Source: Streptomyces sp. NBC_01451 (GTDB lineage: Bacteria; Actinomycetota; Actinomycetes; Streptomycetales; Streptomycetaceae). From it: a stretch of 64,000 nt of DNA. The stretch is from NCBI RefSeq assembly GCF_036227485.1, contig NZ_CP109479.1:7626001-7690000 (forward strand), in the 5' to 3' direction. Positions 8,430 through 16,972 of this stretch are shown piece by piece. Position numbers and translations under genes: made by a program. The notes beneath the pieces were generated by a model. It made no database searches, had not been told where the DNA came from, and was given only the letters and a program-made list of their open reading frames with translations. The stretch's first letter is position 1, and every line of letters starts with the position of its first letter.

Positions 8430-9506
8430 ATGGAGACCTCCGTGAAAGCCTCGACATCCGAGAACCTCCGCAACCTCGTCCGTGCCGAGTTCGCTCCGAA
8501 GACCACCTACCTGAACACCGCGAGCACCGGGCTCCTCCCCGCCCGCGCCGTGGCCGCCATGCGAGACGCCGTGCAGTCCGTGGCCGACGGCCGGCCACAG
8601 GACATGTTCGCCGACGTGGAGGCCTCGCGCGCCGCCTTCGCGCGGCTCGTCGGGGTTTCCGACCGCAGGGTCGCGGCCGGGGGCTCCGTCGCGGTCTACA
8701 CCGCGCTGATCGCCGCCTCGCTGCCCGCCGGCGCCGAAGTCCTCACGGCCGAGGACGACTTCACCTCCGTCCTCAACCCGTTCCACGTACGCGGGGATCT
8801 GAAGGTGCGGACCGTGCCGCTGGAGCGGATCCCCGAATCGGTCCGGCCAGGCACCGCCCTCGTCGCCGTCAGCGCCGCGCAGTCCGCCGACGGACGCGTC
8901 GTCGACCTGGCCGCGCTGCGCGAGGCCGCCCGCGAGCACGGGGCCCGTACGTACGTCGACGCCTCCCAGGCCACCGGCTGGCTGCCCATCGACGCGGACG
9001 CCTACGACTACGTCTCCTCCGTCGCCTTCAAGTGGCTCGTCTGCCCACGGGGCGTGGCCTTCCTCGTCGTACCCGAGGACCTGGGCGGGCTGACGCCGGT
9101 CTTCGCCGGCTGGGTCGCGGGGGAGGAGCCCTGGGACAGCTGTTACGGCCCGGTGCGTGAACTCGCCCACTCCGCAAGGCGGTTCGACGAGAGCCCCAGC
9201 CTGTTCTCCTACGCCGGAGCCCGCCACTCCCTCGCCCTGATCGAGGAGTTGGGCGTGGACACCGTACGGGCCCATGACCTCGCGCTCGCCGACCGGTTCC
9301 GCGCCGGCCTCGACCGGCTGGGACACCGGCCCGTACCGGCACCCGGCTCGGCCATCGTGTCGGTCCCGCAACTCGGCTACCGGCAAGCCGAGTTGAGCAG
9401 GGCCGGGGTCGAGGTGTCCGACCGCGCCGGAAACCTGCGCGCGGCCTTCCACCTCTACAACACGCCTTCGGACGTCGACCGGCTCCTGGACGTCCTGTCC
9501 GGCTGA
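8430..9506 (+). CDS. Class V aminotransferase-fold PLP-dependent enzyme
   Basis: 358 residues. Fold-type I PLP enzyme of the class V (cysteine desulfurase/isopenicillin epimerase) group. The Schiff-base lysine is K201 in SVAFKWLVCPRG, the PLP-binding aspartate is in TYVDASQATGWLP, and TTYLNTASTGLLP opens the domain. EgtE-like C-S lyases and related enzymes share this arrangement, but nothing else here points to ergothioneine synthesis. The chosen start, METSVKAS, is the last plausible one before the conserved region. Convergent with ectD. Substrate unknown. Confidence 0.88.
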   Translation: METSVKASTSENLRNLVRAEFAPKTTYLNTASTGLLPARAVAAMRDAVQSVADGRPQDMFADVEASRAAFARLVGVSDRRVAAGGSVAVYTALIAASLPAGAEVLTAEDDFTSVLNPFHVRGDLKVRTVPLERIPESVRPGTALVAVSAAQSADGRVVDLAALREAAREHGARTYVDASQATGWLPIDADAYDYVSSVAFKWLVCPRGVAFLVVPEDLGGLTPVFAGWVAGEEPWDSCYGPVRELAHSARRFDESPSLFSYAGARHSLALIEELGVDTVRAHDLALADRFRAGLDRLGHRPVPAPGSAIVSVPQLGYRQAELSRAGVEVSDRAGNLRAAFHLYNTPSDVDRLLDVLSG

Positions 9507-9535
9507 ACCGGCGACCGACGACGTGAGAACCCCGG

Positions 9536-9571
9536 GAGCGCCCGGCCCGCACTGCCCTGGGCCGGGCGCTC
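9536..9571. terminator. Bidirectional terminator between aminotransferase and ectD
   Basis: A perfect 13-bp stem: GAGCGCCCGGCCC (9536-9548), a ten-base loop and GGGCCGGGCGCTC (9559-9571). The right arm overlaps the ectD stop codon. The position between two converging genes makes termination of both transcripts likely. Confidence 0.85.
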
Positions 9572-10466
9572 ACCCCACCGGTGTGAAGTCCCGCGCACCG
9601 ATGAACTCCGGCCTGCGCACCGGTGCCGCGAACGGCTCCACCGCCCGGTTCTCCACGCTGTTGAACACGATGAAGACGTTGCTGCGCGGGTACGGCGTGA
9701 TGTTGTCCCCGGAGCCGTGCATGCAGTTGCAGTCGAACCAGGTCGCCGAACCCGCCCTGCCCGTGAACAACCTGATGCCGTGCTCGTCGGCGAGCGAGGT
9801 CAGCGCCTCGTCGGACGGGGTGCCCGCGTCCTGCATCTGGAGCGACTTCCTGTAGTTGTCGTCGGGCGTCGCCCCCGCACAGCCGAGGAACGTGCGGTGC
9901 GAGCCCGGCATGATCATGAGGCCGCCGTTGGTGTCCAGGTTCTCGGTCAGCGCGATCGAGACGGACACCGTCCGCATGTTCGGCAGACCGTCCTCCGCGT
10001 GCCAGGTCTCGAAGTCCGAGTGCCAGTAGAAACCGCCCGCCCCGAACCCCGGCTTGACGTTGATCCGCGACTGGTGGACGTAGACGTCGGAGCCGAGGAG
10101 CTGCCGGGCGCGTCCGACGACCCGCTCGTCCCGCACGAGCCCGGCGAACACCTCGCTGATCCGGTGCACCTCGAAGACCGACCGGATCTCCTTCGACTTC
10201 GGCTCGATGATCGACCGTTCGTCGGCCCGGACGGACGGATCGGCGACCAGCCGCTCCAACTCAGCCCGGTAGAGCGCGACTTCGTCGTCATCGAGGAGCC
10301 GGTCGAGCGCCCGGAAACCATCACGTTCGTACGCCATGAGGTCGGCCGCGGCGAACGGTCCCGGCGTGTCCGGCGCACCCCAGAGGACCGGGTCCTGACG
10401 GGGCACGGACACCTCGGCGGAGCCACGGGTGGGGTACAGGTCGGTGAGAGCGGACGTGGGTGACAT
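9570..10466 (-). CDS. ectD: Ectoine 5-hydroxylase
   Basis: 298 residues, non-heme Fe(II)/2-oxoglutarate dioxygenase converting ectoine to 5-hydroxyectoine. The iron triad is visible: H149-x-D151 in FYWHSDFETWHAE and the distal H250 in CNCMHGSGDN, with the family sequence WHAEDGLPNMRTVSVSIALT between. Length and motif positions match characterised EctD enzymes. ATG 10466 lies five bases after the ectC stop and is preceded by GAGGAGG within ectC, so the two are translationally linked. It is the last gene of the ectABCD operon and ends in a strong hairpin. Confidence 0.97.
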   Translation of the reverse strand: MSPTSALTDLYPTRGSAEVSVPRQDPVLWGAPDTPGPFAAADLMAYERDGFRALDRLLDDDEVALYRAELERLVADPSVRADERSIIEPKSKEIRSVFEVHRISEVFAGLVRDERVVGRARQLLGSDVYVHQSRINVKPGFGAGGFYWHSDFETWHAEDGLPNMRTVSVSIALTENLDTNGGLMIMPGSHRTFLGCAGATPDDNYRKSLQMQDAGTPSDEALTSLADEHGIRLFTGRAGSATWFDCNCMHGSGDNITPYPRSNVFIVFNSVENRAVEPFAAPVRRPEFIGARDFTPVG

Positions 10467-10471
10467 GGGTG

Positions 10472-10894
10472 TCAGACCTCCTCGGAGTCGGGGGCGAAGT
10501 CGGGTTCCGTCAGCAGGGGATAGACGCCGTTCTCGTCGTGGTCCTCGCGGCCGGTCACGGGCGGGTTGAAGACGCACAGGCAGCGGAAGTCCTCCTTGAT
10601 CCGCATCGTGTGCCGCTCGTGCCCGTCGAGGAGGTACATCGTGCCGGGGGTGATCGTGTACGTCCGCCCGGTCTCGTCGTCGGTCAGCAGGGCCTCGCCC
10701 TCGACGCACACGACGGCCTCGACGTGGTTCGCGTACCACATCGACGTCTTCGTGCCCGCGTACAGAACCGTCTCGTGGAGCGAGAAGCCGACCCGCTCCT
10801 CGGCGAGGACGATGCGTTTGCTCTCCCAGGTACCGGACGCCGCCCTCACATGCCGGTCGGTGCCTTCGATGTCCTTGAACGAACGGACGATCAC
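10472..10894 (-). CDS. ectC: L-ectoine synthase
   Basis: 140 residues, cupin-fold lyase that cyclises N-gamma-acetyl-diaminobutyrate to ectoine. The core is diagnostic: [15 protein letters not shown] at the N-terminus, [20 protein letters not shown] with metal-binding residues, and [20 protein letters not shown] 10894 is chosen over a longer in-frame start because known EctC proteins begin at this IVRSF segment. The Shine-Dalgarno (AAAGGGG) is rather far, about 12 bases, so initiation may be weak or coupled to ectB, which ends 76 bases upstream. Confidence 0.97.
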   Translation of the reverse strand: MIVRSFKDIEGTDRHVRAASGTWESKRIVLAEERVGFSLHETVLYAGTKTSMWYANHVEAVVCVEGEALLTDDETGRTYTITPGTMYLLDGHERHTMRIKEDFRCLCVFNPPVTGREDHDENGVYPLLTEPDFAPDSEEV

Positions 10895-10970
10895 GTGCTC
10901 AACAACCCCTTTCTCAAATGGTTCAGACGTGCTGACGTGCTGGCGTTCGGACAGCAGTTCAGACAGCTGT

Positions 10971-12251
10971 TCAGACGATCTCGACGGTTTCGCGTACGGC
11001 ACGGGCGATGATCCGCAGGCCCTCGTCCAGTTCCTCGGGCGTGATGGTGAGCGCCGGCAGCAGCTTCACGACCTCGCTCTCCGGGCCGGACGTCTCGATG
11101 AGCAGCCCGAGTTCGAAGGCCCGCCGCGCGACCCGCCCCGCACGCGCCTTCTCGTGGAACTCCAGGCCCCACACCAGGCCCCGGCCCCGGTACTCCTTGA
11201 CGTCGGCGAGGTTCTCCTCGGTGATCGAGATCAGCGCCTCCTCGACCTGCTCGCCACGGGTGCGCGTCTGCTTCTCCATGGCGGAACCGTCGGACCAGTA
11301 GGTCTCCAGCGTGGCGGTGGCCGTCACGAACGCCGGATTGTTGCCGCGGAACGTGCCGTTGTGCTCGCCCGGCTCCCAGACGTCCAGCTCGGGCCCGAAC
11401 AGGCAGAGAGACATGGGCAGTCCGTACCCGCTGATGGACTTCGACACGGTGACGATGTCGGGTACGACGCCCGCCTCCTCGAAGGAGAAGAAGGCGCCGG
11501 TGCGCCCGCAGCCCATCTGGATGTCGTCGACGATCAGCAGCATGTCCTGCCGCACACACAGGTCGGCCAGCGCCCGCAGCCACTCCGGGCGCGCCACGTT
11601 GATGCCGCCCTCGCCCTGCACGGTCTCCACGATCACGGCGGCCGGCTTGTTTAGTCCGGAGCCCTGGTCCTCCAACAGCCGCTCGAACCACAGGAAGTCG
11701 GGGACGGTCCCCTCGAAGTAGTTGTCGAACGGCATCGGCGTGCCGTGCACCAGCGGCACGCCCGCACCGGCCCGCTTGAAGGCGTTGCCGGTCACGGCGA
11801 GCGACCCGAGGGACATACCGTGGAAGGCGTTGGTGAAGGACACGATGGCCTCCCGCCCCTTCACCTTCCGCGCCAGCTTCAGCGCCGCCTCGACGGCGTT
11901 GGTGCCCGTCGGGCCGGGGAACATGACCTTGTACGGCAGGTCGCGGGGCCGCAGCACCAAGTCCTGGAAGGACTCCAGGAACGCGCGTTTCGCGGAGGTC
12001 GACATGTCGAGCCCGTGGGTGACGCCGTCCCGCTCCAGATAGTCGATCAACGCCCGTTTGAGTACGGGGTTGTTGTGGCCGTAGTTGAGTGATCCGGCGC
12101 CCGCGAAGAAGTCGAGGTAGGCGTGGCCGTCCTCGTCGTACATACGGCTGCCCTGCGCACGGTCGAACACGGCGGGCCAGCTGCGGCAGTAGCTGCGCAC
12201 CTCCGACTCGACGGTCTCGAAGACGCTCAGGTCGGGCTGGGTGATGGTCAC
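10971..12251 (-). CDS. ectB: L-2,4-diaminobutyrate transaminase
   Basis: 426 residues, class III PLP aminotransferase transferring the amino group from glutamate to aspartate semialdehyde, the first step of ectoine synthesis. The Schiff-base lysine is K271 in [61 protein letters not shown] and VETVQGEGG are the EctB-specific blocks. GTG start with AAGGAG nine bases upstream. It follows ectA by about 30 bases. Its product is the substrate of EctA. Confidence 0.97.
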   Translation of the reverse strand: MTITQPDLSVFETVESEVRSYCRSWPAVFDRAQGSRMYDEDGHAYLDFFAGAGSLNYGHNNPVLKRALIDYLERDGVTHGLDMSTSAKRAFLESFQDLVLRPRDLPYKVMFPGPTGTNAVEAALKLARKVKGREAIVSFTNAFHGMSLGSLAVTGNAFKRAGAGVPLVHGTPMPFDNYFEGTVPDFLWFERLLEDQGSGLNKPAAVIVETVQGEGGINVARPEWLRALADLCVRQDMLLIVDDIQMGCGRTGAFFSFEEAGVVPDIVTVSKSISGYGLPMSLCLFGPELDVWEPGEHNGTFRGNNPAFVTATATLETYWSDGSAMEKQTRTRGEQVEEALISITEENLADVKEYRGRGLVWGLEFHEKARAGRVARRAFELGLLIETSGPESEVVKLLPALTITPEELDEGLRIIARAVRETVEIV

Positions 12252-12282
12252 GTCGGTGAACTCCTTGAGGTGGGGGGCGAGA

Positions 12283-12852
12283 TCAGCCGGAGAGTCCGGA
12301 GAGTCCGGACGGTTCGGAGAGTCCGAAAGGTTCGGGGGAATCCGAGGAATCGGAGAGGGGGCCGATGCGGTACAGGACCTCGGGGTCGTGCGGGTCGTTC
12401 GGGAACTGGGCCGCGTCGAACAGCACCTCCCGCTGGACGGTGGCGCCGTGGCGCTCCGCGAACGAGGTGAACAGCTGCTCCGAGGCGGTGTTGCGCGGCG
12501 TGATGGTGGTCTCGACGGTGGTGAGCCCCTGCTCGGCGCCGACCCGCCGGGTCAGCCCGTCGAGCAGTGCCGCGGCGAGCCCGCGCCCCCGGTGGCCGAC
12601 GTCGACGGCCACCTGCCAGACGAGCAGGGTGCCGGGCCGGTCCGGCCGGACGTACCCGGTGACGAAGCCGACCGGGCGCCCGCCGGAGTCCCGGGCGACC
12701 GCCGAGGTGGCGGCGAAGTCCCGGCACCACAGCAGATAGCTGTACGACGAGTTGAGATCGAGAACCTTCGAGTCCCGGGCTATCCGCCACAGCGCGGCCC
12801 CGTCGGCAATCGCCGGTCGGTCTATTTGCAGGTCTGTCCGTGCTGCGCTCAT
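12283..12852 (-). CDS. ectA: L-2,4-diaminobutyrate N-gamma-acetyltransferase
   Basis: 189 residues, GNAT enzyme acetylating diaminobutyrate. SYSYLLWCRDFAATSAVARD and VAVDVGHRGRGLAAALLDGL (acetyl-CoA site) with TVETTITPRNTASEQLFTSF are characteristic of EctA. First gene of ectABCD. The upstream sequence has no clear ribosome binding site. The last about 23 residues (SDSSDSPEPFGLSEPSGLSG and on) are low complexity and come from a short tandem DNA repeat, so the C-terminus is probably variable among strains and not catalytic. Confidence 0.96.
   Translation of the reverse strand: MSAARTDLQIDRPAIADGAALWRIARDSKVLDLNSSYSYLLWCRDFAATSAVARDSGGRPVGFVTGYVRPDRPGTLLVWQVAVDVGHRGRGLAAALLDGLTRRVGAEQGLTTVETTITPRNTASEQLFTSFAERHGATVQREVLFDAAQFPNDPHDPEVLYRIGPLSDSSDSPEPFGLSEPSGLSGLSG
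12290..12345. repeat. Short imperfect tandem repeats at the 3' end of ectA
   Basis: Units of the form GGAGAGTCCG recur with small changes (GGAGAGTCCG, GGAGAGTCCG, GACGGTTCGG, AGAGTCCGAAAGGTTCGG). They extend the ectA reading frame by Leu-Ser-Gly-type residues. The pattern suggests replication slippage. Confidence 0.65.
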
Positions 12853-12944
12853 GCAAATCGAACTTACCGAGAGAAAATCAAAAATGCATCGCGGATCGGG
12901 GTTCCGGGCGGGCGTGGAATGTGTTATCCCCGGGGCATGGAAGA

Positions 12945-12981
12945 GCCCGCTTTGTCCAGTAAATAATCAGACAAAGCGGGC
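12945..12981. terminator. Perfect 12-bp inverted repeat upstream of ectA
   Basis: GCCCGCTTTGTC (12945-12956), a 13-base AT-rich spacer and GACAAAGCGGGC (12970-12981). It lies 93 bp upstream of the ectA start and 134 bp after the stop of the preceding minus-strand aminotransferase gene. It is most simply the terminator of that gene, although an osmotic-response operator for ectA is possible. Confidence 0.65.
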
Positions 12982-13114
12982 GGGTTGTTGAGTGGATCAC
13001 AATCATGCAATTCACTCAGGTCGTTCGCGAAATCTTTGCGTTTAGGTCGATGAAAAGCGGGCAGGCGAATGCGGGAAGCTACCTCGAATTGAATTGCCCA
13101 ATTTCATCGCGCAT

Positions 13115-14218
13115 TCACGAGAAATTCGCGACCGCATGCTGCCGGGCGCCTTCGGTGTCCACCGTCAGCCCACGGTCCGCCAGCGCCGCGCCCAGTGCGG
13201 CCAGACTCCCGAGCACCGCCTCCCGCGTCGCGTCCGCGCCGTAGTGGTTGACCCTGATCATCTCCTTGGCCAACGCGCCCCCGCCCGCCGCCAGCGGCAG
13301 CGCCGGATCGGCGGCCAGCGCGCTCGCCACCAGCTCCGACGCGACTACCCCGGAGGGTGCCCGCAGGGTCGTGGCGACCGGCGCCGCGTCCCCGGCCTCG
13401 TGCACATACGGCTCAAGGCCGCCGCCCAGCGCGAGCGCCCCCGCCCGGGTGGCCGCCGCCGCGGCGGCGTGCCGGGCCATCACCGTGTCGAGCCCCGCCG
13501 CCTCGATCCGCTCCACGCACGCCTCCAGCGCGAGCATCTCCAGCTGGGCGGGAGCGTGCGGGAGCGCGCGCCGGCCGCCGTCGATCCACCGCTCCTTCCA
13601 GTCCAGCAGCGAGAGGTACGACCGCCGCGGTGCCCCCGGATTCGCCGCCATCCGCGCCCACGCCCGCTCGCTCACCGACACCGCGGACACCCCGGCCGGA
13701 CCGCCCATCGCCTTCTGCGCCCCGATCACGCACAGGTCGACACCCCACGCGTCCGGCAGCACCGGCTCGGCGCCGACCGAGGCGACGGCGTCGAGGTAGA
13801 AGAGGGCGCCGTGTTCCCGTACGGCCTCGCCGATCTCCGCGACCGGATTGGTGTTGCCGGTCGCCGCCTCCGCGTGCACCAGCGAGACGAAGTCGATCTC
13901 CGGGTGCTCGGCGAACGCCTCCCTGATCCGCGCGGCCGTGACCGCGGCGTGGAAGGGCACCCTGAGATCGACGACCGTGGCGCCGCAGTCCCGCAGCCAG
14001 TCGCCGAACGTCTGCCCGTAGGGGCCGGTGACGACGTTGAGAGCGGTCGTGCCCGGGCCCGCGGTCCCCCTGATGGCGCCCTCCAGGGGCAGCAGCGCCT
14101 CGCCCTGCATGATCACGACGTCCTGTTCGGTGGAGAGCAGCCGCGCCACGCGGTCCTCGATCGACGCGAAGCGCGCGGCGGTCAGCGGCGCCAGGTCCAG
14201 GAAGGGGTGTGCGGTCAC
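13115..14218 (-). CDS. Class V aminotransferase (alanine-glyoxylate/pyridoxamine-pyruvate transaminase-like)
   Basis: 367 residues, fold-type I PLP enzyme. The Schiff-base lysine is K169 in CVIGAQKAMGGPAGVS. The PLP aspartate lies in FYLDAVASVGAEP, and the substrate arginine in the C-terminal EMIRVNHYG motif fits the alanine-glyoxylate type. GTG start at 14218. It sits between the ectoine operon and a divergent polar amino acid transporter. It is not required for ectoine synthesis, but could feed or drain amino-acid pools taken up by the neighbouring transporter (inference). Terminated by the inverted repeat at 12945-12981. Confidence 0.88.
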   Translation of the reverse strand: MTAHPFLDLAPLTAARFASIEDRVARLLSTEQDVVIMQGEALLPLEGAIRGTAGPGTTALNVVTGPYGQTFGDWLRDCGATVVDLRVPFHAAVTAARIREAFAEHPEIDFVSLVHAEAATGNTNPVAEIGEAVREHGALFYLDAVASVGAEPVLPDAWGVDLCVIGAQKAMGGPAGVSAVSVSERAWARMAANPGAPRRSYLSLLDWKERWIDGGRRALPHAPAQLEMLALEACVERIEAAGLDTVMARHAAAAAATRAGALALGGGLEPYVHEAGDAAPVATTLRAPSGVVASELVASALAADPALPLAAGGGALAKEMIRVNHYGADATREAVLGSLAALGAALADRGLTVDTEGARQHAVANFS

Positions 14219-14357
14219 GGTGGTGCTCTCTTCGGATAGCGGGGTAGGTGAGCCGGGTCGAGACTAACCGGAGAGCCTCCGGGCCCTCGGGCCGACGGGA
14301 TCGGAGGCCGCGCGGCCTGAAAACCGCAGGCTGAATGGCGCCGTAACCATGGGAATA

Positions 14358-14374
14358 GTTTGAGATAGTCAAAC
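14358..14374. promoter_or_regulatory. Candidate operator upstream of the ABC transporter
   Basis: GTTTGA-GATAG-TCAAAC is a perfect 6-bp arm palindrome in an AT-rich patch between divergent aminotransferase and transporter genes, about 65 bp before the solute-binding protein start. Position and symmetry suit a GntR- or TetR-type dimer site. No cognate regulator is adjacent. Confidence 0.45.
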
Positions 14375-14438
14375 GTCTCCTTATGATCAGAAGCCGCAGT
14401 CCCTCTAGTCCCCCACAGTCCCCCCACAGGAGGTCCCC

Positions 14439-15284
14439 GTGAACACGGTCCTCGCACGACGGTCCCGCATCCTGGCCGCCACCACCGCGACGGCCGGGCT
14501 CCTGCTCGTGGCCGGCTGCTCCTCGGACGACGACGGCGGTGGCGCCGCGAAGACCGCCGCCGGCGGGGTCGAACTCGTCAAGGGCGGGCAGCTCACCGTC
14601 TGCACGCACCTTCCCTACCCGCCCTTCCAGTCGGAGATCGACGGCAAGGTGCAGGGCTTCGACGTGTCGCTCGTCGACCTCGCCGCCAAGAACCTCGGCG
14701 TGAAGCAGGAGATCCTCGACACGCCCTTCGAGAACTTCAAGACGGGCGCCTTCCTCAACGCGGACCAGTGCGACCTCGGCGCGGCCGGCATGACCATCAC
14801 CGACGAACGCAAGAAGAACGTGGACTTCTCCGAGCCCTACTTCGCGGCGACGCAGGCCGTCCTCGTCGACAAGAAGAGCGGCATCACCTCCTTCGCGGAC
14901 CTCAAGGACAAGAAGGTCGGCGCCCAGGCTCAGACGACCGGCGAGGACTACGCCAAGGGCAAGGGCCTCGACCCGGTCTCCTTCGAGTCCTCCGACGCCG
15001 TCCTCAACGGTCTGCGCACCGGCCAGGTCGAGGCCGTGATCATCGACTACCCGGTCGTCCAGGGCTGGCTCAAGGACTCGGCCAACGCCGACGCCTTCAA
15101 GGTGGTGGACAACCTCAACACCGGTGAGCAGTACGGCTTCACGGTGAAGAAGGGCAACACCAAACTGCTCGCCGCCCTCAACAGGGCGATCACCGACGCG
15201 AAGGCCGACGGCACCTACAAGAAGCTGTACGAGCAGTGGATCGGCCCGTACGACGAGTCCGCGGCAGCTCCGTCCGCGTCATGA
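14439..15284 (+). CDS. Polar amino acid ABC transporter, substrate-binding lipoprotein
   Basis: 281 residues, extracytoplasmic. The N-terminal signal ends in a lipobox with the lipidated Cys27 (LLLVAGC), followed by a flexible DDDGGG stretch and an SBP_bac_3 domain: LTVCTHLPYPPFQSEIDGKV at the start, DLGAAGMTITDERKKNVDFS in the middle. This family binds glutamate, glutamine, ectoine, arginine or similar ligands; the exact ligand is not readable. GTG start with AGGAGG. Its stop overlaps the permease start (ATGA), forming a three-gene transporter operon with the permease and ATPase. Confidence 0.93.
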   Translation: MNTVLARRSRILAATTATAGLLLVAGCSSDDDGGGAAKTAAGGVELVKGGQLTVCTHLPYPPFQSEIDGKVQGFDVSLVDLAAKNLGVKQEILDTPFENFKTGAFLNADQCDLGAAGMTITDERKKNVDFSEPYFAATQAVLVDKKSGITSFADLKDKKVGAQAQTTGEDYAKGKGLDPVSFESSDAVLNGLRTGQVEAVIIDYPVVQGWLKDSANADAFKVVDNLNTGEQYGFTVKKGNTKLLAALNRAITDAKADGTYKKLYEQWIGPYDESAAAPSAS

Positions 15285-16117
15285 CCGACGCCCACGCGAA
15301 GCAGGTGCAGCCCCGTAGGCAGGGGCTGAGCCGCACCCAGAAGCGGGCGCTGTCCCGTGGCGCGCAGTACGCGCTGTTCGTCGCGGCCGTCGTCGCCCTC
15401 GCGGTGTCGGCCGACTGGGCCCGTCTGAAGAACCAGTTCGCGCAGGCGGACCTGGCCGAGCAGATGTTCCCGGAGATCATCACGCTGGCCCTCAAGAACA
15501 CCGTCCTCTACACCCTGTCGGGCTTCGTCTTCGGCCTGGTGCTGGGGATGGCGGTCGCCCTGATGCGGCTGTCGCCGGTGGGCCCCTACCGCTGGGTCGC
15601 GGGCATCTACATCGAGATCTTCCGCGGCCTGCCGGCCCTGCTGATCTTCATCTTCGTGGGTGTGGCGGTGCCACTCGCCTTCCCCGGCACGGAGATTCCC
15701 GGCGGGACGTACGGCAAGGTGGCGCTGGCACTCGGCCTGGTGTCGGCGGCGTACATGGCGGAGACGATCCGCGCGGGCATCCAGGCGGTGCCCAAGGGGC
15801 AGATGGAGGCGGCCCGTTCACTGGGCTTCTCGCACGCGCGGGCCATGGTCTCGATCATCATCCCGCAGGCGTTCCGCATCGTGATCCCGCCGCTCACCAA
15901 CGAGTTGGTGCTCCTGTTCAAGGACTCCTCGCTGGTGCTGTTCCTCGGCGTCACCCTGGAGGAACGCGAACTGGCCAAGTACGGCCGTGACCTGGCCAGC
16001 CAGACCGCCAACTCCACGCCGATCCTGGTGGCGGGCCTGTGCTATCTGCTGGTGACGGTGCCGCTGGGCTTCGTCGTACGAAGGCTGGAGACGAAGGCGG
16101 GGGAGGCGACGAGGTGA
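15281..16117 (+). CDS. Polar amino acid ABC transporter, permease
   Basis: 278 residues, integral membrane. A cytoplasmic basic N-terminus precedes several membrane spans; the HisM/GlnP-type permease domain covers roughly residues 70-265. [21 protein letters not shown] (here [20 protein letters not shown]), the [17 protein letters not shown] segment and the EAA loop [20 protein letters not shown], which contacts the ATPase, are all present. Start ATG overlaps the binding-protein stop and its own stop overlaps the ATPase start (GTGA). Only one permease gene is present, so it probably works as a homodimer. Confidence 0.93.
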   Translation: MTDAHAKQVQPRRQGLSRTQKRALSRGAQYALFVAAVVALAVSADWARLKNQFAQADLAEQMFPEIITLALKNTVLYTLSGFVFGLVLGMAVALMRLSPVGPYRWVAGIYIEIFRGLPALLIFIFVGVAVPLAFPGTEIPGGTYGKVALALGLVSAAYMAETIRAGIQAVPKGQMEAARSLGFSHARAMVSIIIPQAFRIVIPPLTNELVLLFKDSSLVLFLGVTLEERELAKYGRDLASQTANSTPILVAGLCYLLVTVPLGFVVRRLETKAGEATR

Positions 16118-16962
16118 CCGAGGGTACCGAGGACATGAGTGGGCCGGACATGAGTGTGCCGGAGATCGAGGTCCGGGGCCTGTACAAGTCGTTCGGCGAC
16201 AACGAGGTGCTGCGCGGCATCGACCTGGAGATCGGGCAGGGCGAGGTCGTGTGCGTGATCGGCCCGTCCGGGTCCGGCAAGTCGACCCTGCTGCGCTGTG
16301 TGAACCTGCTGGAGGAGCCTACGAAGGGCCAGGTCTTCGTCGGTGGTACGGAGGTCACGCACCCCGACGTCGACATCGACGAGGTCCGCCGCCGGATCGG
16401 CATGGTCTTCCAGCAGTTCAACCTCTTCCCGCATCTGACGGTGACGGAGAACCTGACGCTGCCGCAGCGCCGGGTGCTGAAGCGGGACAAGGCCGAGGCC
16501 GCGCGGGTGGCCGCGGAGAACCTGGAGCGGGTGGGCCTCTCGGAGAAGGCGGACGCGTACCCGTCGTCCCTGTCCGGCGGCCAGCAGCAACGGGTCGCCA
16601 TCGCGAGGGCGTTGGCGATGGGCCCGGAGGTCATGCTCTTCGACGAGCCGACGTCGGCACTCGACCCCGAACTGGTGGGGGACGTACTGGCGGTGATGCG
16701 CAGGCTGGCGAACGAGGGCATGACGATGATGGTCGTCACGCACGAGATGACGTTCGCCCGCGAGGTCGCCGACCGGGTCGTCTTCATGGACGGCGGAGTG
16801 ATCGTCGAGGAGGGCACCCCGGCCCGGGTGATCACCGACCCGGCCCACGAGCGCACCCGCCACTTCCTCTCCCGGCTGCTGGACCCGGCGATGGCGGACG
16901 TGGAGGAGGAAACGGCACAGGAGGCGGAGGGGGCGGGGGAGAAGCCGGCGGGGCCGAACTAA
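16114..16962 (+). CDS. Polar amino acid ABC transporter, ATP-binding protein
   Basis: 282 residues, cytoplasmic. Walker [10 protein letters not shown] (50-58), Q-loop [13 protein letters not shown], signature LSGGQQQR, Walker [12 protein letters not shown] and the H-loop VVTHEM are complete, with the arrangement of GlnQ/HisP-type ATPases. The extra acidic C-terminal tail (about 25 residues, [15 protein letters not shown]) is unusual and of unknown use. Start GTG overlaps the permease stop. The amidohydrolase begins ten bases later and is probably in the same transcript. Confidence 0.94.
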   Translation: MTEGTEDMSGPDMSVPEIEVRGLYKSFGDNEVLRGIDLEIGQGEVVCVIGPSGSGKSTLLRCVNLLEEPTKGQVFVGGTEVTHPDVDIDEVRRRIGMVFQQFNLFPHLTVTENLTLPQRRVLKRDKAEAARVAAENLERVGLSEKADAYPSSLSGGQQQRVAIARALAMGPEVMLFDEPTSALDPELVGDVLAVMRRLANEGMTMMVVTHEMTFAREVADRVVFMDGGVIVEEGTPARVITDPAHERTRHFLSRLLDPAMADVEEETAQEAEGAGEKPAGPN

Positions 16963-16972
16963 GGTGCCGTCC

